From: Astrothelium macrocarpum
Taxonomy: Eukaryota > Ascomycota > Dothideomycetes > Trypetheliales > Trypetheliaceae
DNA: 64,000 bases
Direction of reading: 5' to 3'
Assembly: GCA_021030915.1 (NCBI GenBank)
Contig: JAGEMR010000050.1
Location: forward strand, 1-64,000
Shown here piece by piece: positions 56,311-64,000 of the stretch (within the stretch, counting starts at the first letter, position 1; each line of letters starts with the position of its first letter). The notes beneath the pieces were generated by a model that was not told the origin of the DNA, ran no database searches, and worked only from the letters and a program-made list of their open reading frames with translations. Made by a program: the position numbers and the translations under genes.

Positions 56311-57815
56311 AATTTGACATGAAGCACATGAACACGAGGGTAGAAAATGGATGAGTCCGCTGACCCTGGAGAGTTTTGTGGTTGCCTGAAATTACGAGCA
56401 AACCTACCTTAGCATTATAGACTGTATGACTCGAAAACACAGAATACGAAAACCTTCCTTATTTTGTATAGTCAGCAAAATATTAGAGATGCCGAGCACT
56501 GGATTCTAGAGATTACGGCAAACATGGCAAAACTCGTATTATCAATCCAACAGTACTCGCTGCTTGCATTTTCTTCTTTACATTCATAGCATAGAATGGT
56601 AGTGATTTCTCCTATTTTGATCCCAGTACTCATGCAAGTACCTTGTGTATTTCAAGGGCCCAGACTCAGATCAGGTCAGATCGAGCGCTCTGCTCCGGTG
56701 AAAATTCCCCACTGAACCAAAAATGACTCCTTTCAAACCCAAAGCCAAAATCTCAAGGCACCCATGCTTCATCCCTCCGAAAATCCTCCGCATCCACTTT
56801 CACTGAATCATCTGCCGCTAGCTCCATGCACGACATCTCCACCCGCTTCCGTCGCACACGCCTACATGCGGGACTGAGCCGCTACCTAACTGACAGTAGG
56901 CGCAGCCAAAAGCGGATAACTGCCGGTCTTGGACTGTGATTCTGCCTTGCCTGAGGTATAGGCTGACTCGATCGGGCTCAGCCTTACTCTGAACCTTACT
57001 ATCAAATGCTCGTGTGTAAGCTGAGACAGGGTTGCACATGCGCGCATGCATGCATGCATGCATGGTGCACGGGTTGCGGCGGTGCAGTCATTGCTCTTGC
57101 ATGTAGGAAGCAGGCAGGTAGACTCAGATGGACGACCGATCAGAGCCGCAAGGGTCCGCGCAAGGACTTCAAGCACCGAACGGCGAGATTCTGATGCTTG
57201 CTGACGGACGCGTGGAAAGGTTCTGGAAGATCAGGAGGCACAGGATGTTGGTATTTGCTCATCGCTGAAAGGTTGGAAAACTCAGGCGCACGAATACCGA
57301 CAGCCATGGCATGACGTCAACTCCATACGGACTCTGCAGGAATAGACGAGCCCAGTTTTACGAGATGTATCAAAAAATTCTCATCTGATAAAAGTCTATT
57401 TTTGTTTCGAGAACATTAATAGCAAATACGTCTACATAAGTAATACTCTACGAGGATAAGTCATCTCGGAGCTAAAGTACAGCGAAGAAGCTCGACAAGC
57501 AAGGCTTGGAGCAAAATGTCCACCCAACCGAAGCCTGATGAGTAATTTTCCTTCGAAGCGAGGAGCCTGAAAAGCAGACATGATTGCCTTAGACCCGTAG
57601 GAAGCTATTAGCAGCCCGATGATGCCTGAATCAGATGATGGAACTGTGCAACGAAGGGCGTAATGCATGTAGCCTGCTCATTTAACATGCATTTAATGTG
57701 CATATGCTGAAGCAGTATTAGCAATGTATAGGAATGCCTTGCTAATCATGTTAAGCCATTGGTATAGCGAAGCGCCATTTGGTTTGAGGCTGTTATTCTT
57801 CTCCAAGGTACTTGG
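56311..57815. other. Intergenic region; one microsatellite, no gene seen
   Basis: 1.5 kb of convergent intergenic DNA. A self-complementary (GCAT)5 run occurs at about 57044-57063. Open frames around 56818-57194 follow that repeat and are unrecognised. Confidence 0.5.
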
Positions 57816-58595
57816 TCACCAGTACCTAGATCGCCGATATTCTCGGCGCTTCGGCGATTTCGCTGAGTACGATGGCTCAATGACTTCGACCGTATACGGA
57901 TCCTTGCTGGATGGGAATGGATCAGACAAGTCGCCAACGGGCCGTGCTCGGACTGGTGTTGCATCTTCAAAGTCAGGCCATTCGACAATCTGGGGCTTTG
58001 ACGAGTGATAATGCTTTCGGTGATGATGATGGTGACGGTGATGTCGTGGATCCTCAACATTAGGGAAAGATTCGTAAGTGTCCGGTCGTGAAGAAAACAG
58101 CCGCGTAGACAAATGAGGGCTTGACCTAGGCGTGGCTCGAGGAGCAACATAATACGATGGGTCGAAGCTGACGAATGGCCCTTGCCTTCGGTGACGCAGA
58201 CTACGTTCACTCGCTCTTAATAGCTGCAGACTGTGCTCAAAACCCTGCGGGACCTCAACATGCACAGGCTGCTGGTTTTCTTTTGAGTGGCTGTAGACAA
58301 TTCCGGAACGATCCTTGTAAAGTTGTGAAGCGACACTCTGTGCTAGTGAGTGACCACGATCACAGAGTTGACCGCCACTTTTGTGGACTTCATATGGACG
58401 ATAGCATGAGCTGCAGCGCTGTGCATGTTCTTCGAATTGATAAACTGCCCAGGCTTCAGAACCGCGCATGGGACGAGTGACTCCTGTCACGAGTGCGCCT
58501 GAGTCAAATCGCACAACACGAGGTGCGGAAGTCACCTTGGAAGGGCGAACCTCCCTTGGATTGAGAGATGTTCGTCTGGAAATGGCAGAAGGCAT
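57816..58595 (-). CDS. Orphan fungal protein with a Cys/His cluster and His-rich tail
   Basis: A single exon of 259 residues beginning 'MPSAISRRTSLNPREVRPSK'. An upstream in-frame ATG would add 28 residues but falls in Ser/His-rich leader sequence. A cluster at about residues 59-81 holds C-x2-C followed by C and H ('RCSSCYRPYEVHKSGGQLCDRGH' type spacing) and could bind zinc. The C-terminal third carries runs of His mixed with Arg ('HHRHHHHHRKH') and ends 'RREYRRSRYW'. No transmembrane segment or signal peptide is seen. I recall similar Cys-cluster proteins in other filamentous ascomycetes, but no function is known to me. Confidence 0.7.
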   Translation of the reverse strand: MPSAISRRTSLNPREVRPSKVTSAPRVVRFDSGALVTGVTRPMRGSEAWAVYQFEEHAQRCSSCYRPYEVHKSGGQLCDRGHSLAQSVASQLYKDRSGIVYSHSKENQQPVHVEVPQGFEHSLQLLRASERSLRHRRQGPFVSFDPSYYVAPRATPRSSPHLSTRLFSSRPDTYESFPNVEDPRHHRHHHHHRKHYHSSKPQIVEWPDFEDATPVRARPVGDLSDPFPSSKDPYTVEVIEPSYSAKSPKRREYRRSRYW

Positions 58596-61375
58596 TTTGA
58601 ATAATGGATGAGAATGCGTTGGATATGACGTAGAATGAGCTTTCTGGGAGTGCGAATGCTCCGAGAATAGAGATAGCAATGATTTCTTCTCGCCCCGATG
58701 GAGGAAGAAGTGTGAGAAAGCAAAAGGATTGAATTGGATTTATCACAATGATCTGGCAGAACAAAAAGACACTTATCTGATGGAGGGTGCGACATGATAT
58801 ATATGTGTAAAGAGGCCTTGAAGGCAGGCAGCCAAGGCGACCAACATTGGTTGCTCGTTGACGTTAGTACCATCTGGCCGAGTGTACGCACTTTCATGTT
58901 ACAAAAGGGTTGCGACGCACCCTGGTCAGCGCACGGTGTGCACGCGGCGCATCCACAAGTGGATCTAAGACGAAAGAAGTAGTAATGATCTGGTCATGGA
59001 CGGATTCACTGGGCGGAGTCAAGCGCACTGGCGCCAGAAGAGCAGACAAGAGTCAGAAGACGGCGTGGCTCAGATAGGATGACTGGCGCAGCAAGCAGAG
59101 CACAAGACTTTGGACACTCCCTCATCAGGCGCCGGCAACTATCGGCGCTTGCTGAGAAAGGACCCGTCGCTTGATGACTCCCGGAGGAGCGCTGAAGGCC
59201 CACCTGTCCGCTTCTTAACCGCAACGTCAATCGATCAACGTTGTTTTGAAACTGATCGATCAAGAAACGTTGAGGTCATCGCAGCGGCGCACAGCTGTCG
59301 CCACGTTGTTTGGTAGGATTCTCTCAGATGCACAAAGCCGTTCCCGATTCTGCGGGCACCCGGCACAAGGAATGCACCAGCTAATCTCCACCATTTTATG
59401 ATTGGGGGCCGAGCATAGCATTGCAGGTGGTGTTGCCAAAATCTTTACGCCTAGACTTGCCAAATGATTTCGCTTGTTTGCTGCATGTGCGCCTTGAAGA
59501 TCGGACATCCATACGCCTCACATCAACGAGTGGCTTGTAACTTTTGGCTTGGACCTGCACAGCGGCTACTCGAACTTCGGGTTAGTGTCAAGTGGCAGTG
59601 CCCGAAATGCCTCAGCTCCTCCAGGAACCCTTCCTGACCTGTCGAATGTCCAAAACACGTGGGTCGAGATGCAAGTCGATCTTCCTCGATTTCCCTATGC
59701 GCGCGCTCATTGACCGAGTGACGCGTGTCCAGAATAGTGTGTGAGCCGCTTGATCCATTACGTTCAACCCGATTGCTATTTCTCAATCGCGCGGATAGAA
59801 GGGTACATCGAAAGACACTGGTACGGATAGGTGGGTAATACGTCACGAAATGGCAAATCACGTCTTTGGATAATTCTTGAGGTTTCGCCAAGGATTATTG
59901 CGGAATTGGTCTTCAGCTTGTTGGCTTACAGGAAGAATCTGGAAGGGATGGGCCGGAACGAAGAAGGGATTGGTCCCACGCCTCCACTCTTCCTCCCGTG
60001 GATGACAACTCTGCAAGGCCGTCCAATAAGATATTGCAGCAAGAAGCGGGCTCTGCGAAATAGCTGGATATGCATGCGGCTTGTTGATCTGCTTGTTGAT
60101 CTTCTCTCTGTTTCGGTGGCCCCACAGCGTTCCCGGAGGAACCTTTTTACCATTCCTTCAAATCAAGGCTCGTCTCAGTCCTCTCATCTTCTATGCATCG
60201 TTCTAAGTGGTGTTCGAGATTGTATGTCCATGTTCAGACACATACAACCGATGCATTGCCAGGCGTTCTTGGCAAAACCCTATTACTTGATATCACCATT
60301 ACACGTCTTTTACTGACCAATTTGTCTCAAGTAATTGGACCATTAGTACAGTACTTTAATTTTCTAGCTCCGGCTCATCCGTTACGGACCAGAGCTAACA
60401 TCTACTACACATAAGCGTCCAAGGCAACAAGGTAGCATTGGCTGCCTTTTGGCAAACTCAGCTCTTCGTCAACAGAAGCTGCTTGCAAACAAGCTGTCGT
60501 CAGACTTCTCTGAAGGATTTGCCACTGTCGTAAGAAGTTCTGCCCCGCTTCACAGTCGGTGGCAGCTTACGGTAGAATCTTGTGGTAGTATGTGTGCGGC
60601 ACAGTTTTGAATGCTCCAACAGACAAGGGCAGACAACGCCGTGAGTTCTGTGACGTCGAGAGCACTGGCATTCCCTCCGATCTACAAGCAATCCTGTCAC
60701 ACGCCAATTTGATCCGTACCAACACGGCACAACGAGATATTGTATCTTGCATCGATTCTGGAATATGCAGCAAAAATCCAGGGAGGTGACGTGGTCTTAC
60801 CCTATAGAGTATCTTGCAGCAGCCTTGACCGAGACGGCACATGCAATGATATTCCCAAGGCTTGATCTAGGCAACCATGTTTCATGGTAATATAAGCAAG
60901 GCTTTTCTGGAGAAACCCATAACAAAAAAGGTTAACCTCAGGTATCATGATGGTGCGGCCTCTCTGTTTGCCCGACTTCTGCTATGACCGGCTATTCTTA
61001 CTGTGCATGTTCAGACACCACTGATGCAAAGAGTTGGAATGCTGAAAGCAGCCGAGAAAAGCCGGAAAGGCCCTTGCTGAGAGGCACTCTGGGATACCTA
61101 ATTTCAGGTTAACGGTCGTTTGAGAGCGAGCGCAATACTTCGTACATAGTACCCCGAATTCCCGTTTGACAACCGATTCTCAAATTATCTTATCAGTGGA
61201 CGCGCAACTTTGTAAAACCTAGAAGATGTTCGGCCTTTCGGCCTTTTCGAGCTCTACGCCAAGCTCATAAAAATACTTACATTGAGAGCCAACTCTTACG
61301 TTTCCACCGTCCGTACATGGCAAGGTATGGGATGTTTTGGCCTCTTGATGATTGGCTAGGAAACGAATAAAGTGT
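58596..61375. other. Gene-poor region; nothing recognised
   Basis: 2.8 kb. The longest frames (59831-60316 plus; 59523-59891 minus; 60567-60842 minus) overlap frames on the other strand and show no known motif. No repeat, RNA gene or transposon fragment was recognised. Confidence 0.45.
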
Positions 61376-61970
61376 CTATGATGTTCGGATTCTGGTGATC
61401 TGCAAGCCTTCGAGGCGCCCACCTGCATAGTCCAACTTGACAACGACATTCCCCTTGCTGCAATTGACAAGCGAAATCTGGGCCAAAGCTACGTCAGTAA
61501 CCGTAGAAGCCTCAATGTTCGCGATTGCATAAAGTTGTCGATAAAAATTCATTAAAAAGTCGTCCATGTACGGATTGGATGAGACTATTTTGCCATCTTT
61601 GCTTGAGAATTTCTTGACTTCCTCACGGGAAAGATGCATAGATATAAATGTAAAGACAAAATTCCCTGAGTCATGACTTTCGAATGGTGCCAAGATGTTG
61701 TTGACAGCCCAAAACCCTTTTTTCTCACATAAATTGTATGGGAGACAGTCCTGTTCGTTCCACACCTTCGAACAACCCGTGATGGAAATAATCTGCCAAA
61801 GCAAATGTAGGATCTAGAAAATAAGCCCCATTCAAGGATCCGGAGGTCTTTGCAAAAACTGAAACAAGTAATTCAATCTCCTGATGAAAATTCTGAGGCA
61901 CGAAATGAAGCCGGAAAAAAGTTCGGTATAGCCGAATTTTGGTGATTTTGATCGCGAGCGCGGACAAACT
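61376..61970 (-). CDS. Doubtful orphan gene, incomplete 5' end
   Basis: Two minus-strand frames join well over a 49-bp GT-AG intron (61717-61765): '...FALADYFHHGLFEG' to 'FWAVNNILAPFESHDSGNF', phase 1, then about 110 residues to a stop at 61376. The joined stretch has globular-protein composition ('YMDDFLMNFYRQLYAIANIEAS', 'NVVVKLDYAGGRLEGLQITRI'), and an NTF2-like fold is a guess. No ATG opens the upstream frame before a stop near 61980, so either another exon lies upstream or the gene is broken. I recognise no family. Confidence 0.35.
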
Positions 61971-62359
61971 TCGCCACTAAAGTGCCAAGCTTGGGCTTGT
62001 CGCCCGAGTGTGTTTCCTGGCCCTGCTGGTAGGTCTAATCCAGGCAAGGAATGACATCACGCGGCAATAGCTCTACCTAAATCCGTGGCATCTCGATTTG
62101 GGTAGACTTTGATTCACTGCACTAATTTGGAGAGCTTCATGCAGCAATATCTTGACTGGTTAACTGGGGACATCTCATAATTCTATGCTAAAGCCTATCT
62201 GCGATAATCGAGAAGAACGTCGCCAAATTCCCATCAACGCTCCCACTGCTATGCATAAGTTGCCCTTAAAAATGTTGAAGTTTGAAAGCCCTTTGACTCC
62301 TGATACAGCCTATCCCAAACGCCAGTAAACATGCCAAATTTTCCTGCACCATAACATAT
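61971..62359. other. Intergenic region; no gene seen
   Basis: 389 bp between the doubtful orphan and the phospholipase B stop codon. Nothing recognised beyond a possible upstream exon of the orphan. Confidence 0.4.
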
Positions 62360-64000
62360 CTAAATCATCAAACTCAGCCCTGTCAATAATGCTGCACCAG
62401 CAGCGAAGACACTAACGCCGAGTCGGGCCGCGCCAGCTACCTTGGTTGCATCAAGGATGAGGCTTGGATCATACTGTCCGGATGGCTCCGTACTATTCAC
62501 CGTCCCATTCCAGCAATATCGATCAAAGCATTGCTGGCATGCCTGAGGAAGCTGTGTTCCTGTTCGATCGGCGCTCCGGCTGAGGATTGCGCAGCCAACA
62601 CACGTGGACCATTGACTGTCCCGGGTACCATTTCCCATAGTGGCGACGTTATATCCATTCTTAATAACGGCATCACGAACTGAATTATTTACGTTGAGAT
62701 CGAAAGTAGATATGTTTGAATTGAAATCGTAAGGTTGATTAGGGAGGTAGACGATGATAGGAGGCGGTGATTGGCCATTTTTCAAGGTAAAATTAGAACT
62801 ATTGCAGCCAAAAAATGTCGGGCGGTTGTTCAGACCAAGATTAACAAAGGTGTTCTGGTCGGGAATGCTTGGGAAGGTGGTTCCGTTCTGGATAGTGGCA
62901 TTCATGGTTCGCTGATACGTTGCAACAAGAGACGTGCCATTTGGCCAACCAAATGCAGTGACCGTATCATTGGATGAATCGACAGCGAAAATGACGTCGA
63001 CTTTTCGTGGAGGTTGTATGAGTGGATGAAGAGGAATGTTCTGGTTATCTTCACCGCCGTCCGCGAGGGTCAGTTCGTGCGAATTTGCATTCTCGTTTGT
63101 ATCATTTCTATACCCATAGAAAGGATTAGGCTCCCACACCGCAATATCATCGTTGCCGCTGGAGATGGAGCTGAGAACTTTACCAAGAGCCGACTGCAGG
63201 ATCGTAGGAACACCGGTGGTATCGTTGATTTCTAGGAAAATCTCGTTGAATAGAGATGAAGAAGTCCCCATTACGAAACCCGCATTGTCGTAACCACGCA
63301 CGCATTGGTCGCTGTCTGGAAGCGAACCACCTGTGAAATTAGAGCCGACGTATTGAAGTGGAGCAAACCCATACAGCATAGGGTCAAATGAGCCAACCTC
63401 CCAAGGATTAAATTCAAAGACTGTGGCGTTACTCGAAACGATGACTTGACCTGGTAAACGCTCGTCGGAAACCAAGATCGGCATCGGACTATTCCCTGAT
63501 TGAAACCCGGGATCATCGGCGATAGAAGAAAAGGTATATGATGGGCCTCCATCTGATGCATTCACCAACTGGAAAGACAATGCCCGTCCCCAGTAGTCGG
63601 TAATGGAGATATCGTACCCAGCAGAATCCTTGCCACCGACCTCGTCAACCAGTGTAGCATAATAGTCAGCCGAGCCTAATACTTGAATGCTACTCGGAGG
63701 GCCTTTGAGGATAGAGTTGCCGAACTGCCAGAGATCGCCTGAAGCATCGGTGGTGGTATTTTGGATTGTCTGCACAGAGGTGAAGTTGTTGACGTAAAGA
63801 CTGCCTACAAGCCAGCCACCCCCCGATAGGCCAGCCAAATATGTTGCAGATTGCAATAGTCCTCCGAGCATGCCAGATCCTGTTGAATTCGCTGTACGAT
63901 TATCAAAGGCAGCAAGAGCTCCTGCACCATTGCTTAAAGCTCTGTATCCTCCTCCAGATACTGCAATGCCAATGTTCGGTAGGGCGGAGGCGTTGTCGGC
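62360..64000 (-). CDS. Phospholipase B / lysophospholipase, GPI-anchored, 5' end outside the window
   Basis: The frame is open from the right edge (64000) to the stop at 62360, giving the C-terminal 546 residues; the signal peptide and N-terminus are missing from the window. Catalytic features of the fungal PLB (cPLA2-type) fold are visible: the oxyanion loop 'VSGGGYRAL', the serine motif 'GLSGGGW' (usually GLSGGSW; the nucleophile Ser is kept) and the Asp motif 'LADGGEDNQNIPLHPL'. Many NxS/T sites are present. The end is a Ser/Gly-linked hydrophobic tail ('GVSVFAAGAALLTGLSLMI') suited to GPI anchoring. The enzyme removes acyl chains from phospholipids and lysophospholipids at the cell surface. 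Confidence 0.92.
   Translation of the reverse strand, partial: ADNASALPNIGIAVSGGGYRALSNGAGALAAFDNRTANSTGSGMLGGLLQSATYLAGLSGGGWLVGSLYVNNFTSVQTIQNTTTDASGDLWQFGNSILKGPPSSIQVLGSADYYATLVDEVGGKDSAGYDISITDYWGRALSFQLVNASDGGPSYTFSSIADDPGFQSGNSPMPILVSDERLPGQVIVSSNATVFEFNPWEVGSFDPMLYGFAPLQYVGSNFTGGSLPDSDQCVRGYDNAGFVMGTSSSLFNEIFLEINDTTGVPTILQSALGKVLSSISSGNDDIAVWEPNPFYGYRNDTNENANSHELTLADGGEDNQNIPLHPLIQPPRKVDVIFAVDSSNDTVTAFGWPNGTSLVATYQRTMNATIQNGTTFPSIPDQNTFVNLGLNNRPTFFGCNSSNFTLKNGQSPPPIIVYLPNQPYDFNSNISTFDLNVNNSVRDAVIKNGYNVATMGNGTRDSQWSTCVGCAILSRSADRTGTQLPQACQQCFDRYCWNGTVNSTEPSGQYDPSLILDATKVAGAARLGVSVFAAGAALLTGLSLMI

Noticed and set aside
1..64000. CRISPR arrays, bacterial operons or plasmid origins
   Set aside because: No regularly spaced identical repeats; genes have spliceosomal introns and eukaryotic families throughout.

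Overview
The window looks like nuclear DNA of a filamentous ascomycete, most probably a dothideomycete. The evidence is many short GT-AG introns (mostly 47-110 bp), compact genes on both strands, fungal-only families (Zn2Cys6 regulator, DUF2985 protein, Dal5-type and DHA1/Vba-type transporters), and a block of A+T-saturated DNA carrying the C-to-T signature of repeat-induced point mutation (RIP). I could run no database search. Family names rest on recognised motifs, and exon borders were placed by hand from splice signals and reading-frame continuity.

Layout. 1-3.5 kb is an A+T-rich repeat island. It holds a RIP-killed Fot1/pogo transposon read on the minus strand and an intact-looking solo LTR with a perfect 5-bp target duplication. 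4-11.7 kb is housekeeping: a four-helix membrane protein, a DUF2985 membrane protein, and a divergent mitochondrial pair, the branched-chain keto-acid dehydrogenase E1 alpha subunit and the ubiquinone methyltransferase COQ5. 12.1-20.3 kb looks accessory and possibly catabolic: a TauD-type Fe(II)/2-oxoglutarate dioxygenase, a flavin monooxygenase, a Dal5-family anion transporter and a decayed short-chain dehydrogenase. 20.9-27.1 kb has a secreted aspartic protease, a ZNF830-like zinc-finger protein and the elongation factor BYE1. 28.2-31.0 kb is a DHA1 drug transporter with a 13-nt exon, a GC-AG intron and a 518-bp intron. 31-38 kb is G+C-rich, with long repeat-filled non-coding stretches around the gluconeogenesis regulator ERT1/AcuK and riboflavin kinase FMN1, whose first intron is about 1 kb. 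38.1-41.8 kb is gene-poor. 41.8-58.6 kb holds a 1737-residue coiled-coil protein, a small single-pass membrane protein, a 117-residue orphan, Mediator subunit MED7, a PAP2 lipid phosphatase, a Vba/Fnx1-type transporter and a Cys/His-rich orphan. 58.6-61.4 kb is gene-poor. A doubtful orphan gene follows at 61.4-62.0 kb, and a GPI-anchored phospholipase B runs off the right edge.

How the genes may work together. Central metabolism is the main theme: BCKDH E1 alpha, COQ5, FMN1 (which makes the FMN/FAD precursor needed by flavoenzymes) and ERT1. The 12-20 kb group is the best candidate for a co-operating set, plausibly for uptake and oxidative breakdown of a sulfonate, carboxylate or amide compound. 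That is inference from family membership and adjacency. I found no convincing wholly new system. The most unusual items are the un-RIPed solo LTR inside RIPed DNA, the long repeat-rich intron and leader at FMN1 and ERT1 (with a G-quadruplex-type motif upstream of ERT1), the odd exon structure of the DHA1 transporter, and abrupt within-gene codon-composition steps in two conserved genes.
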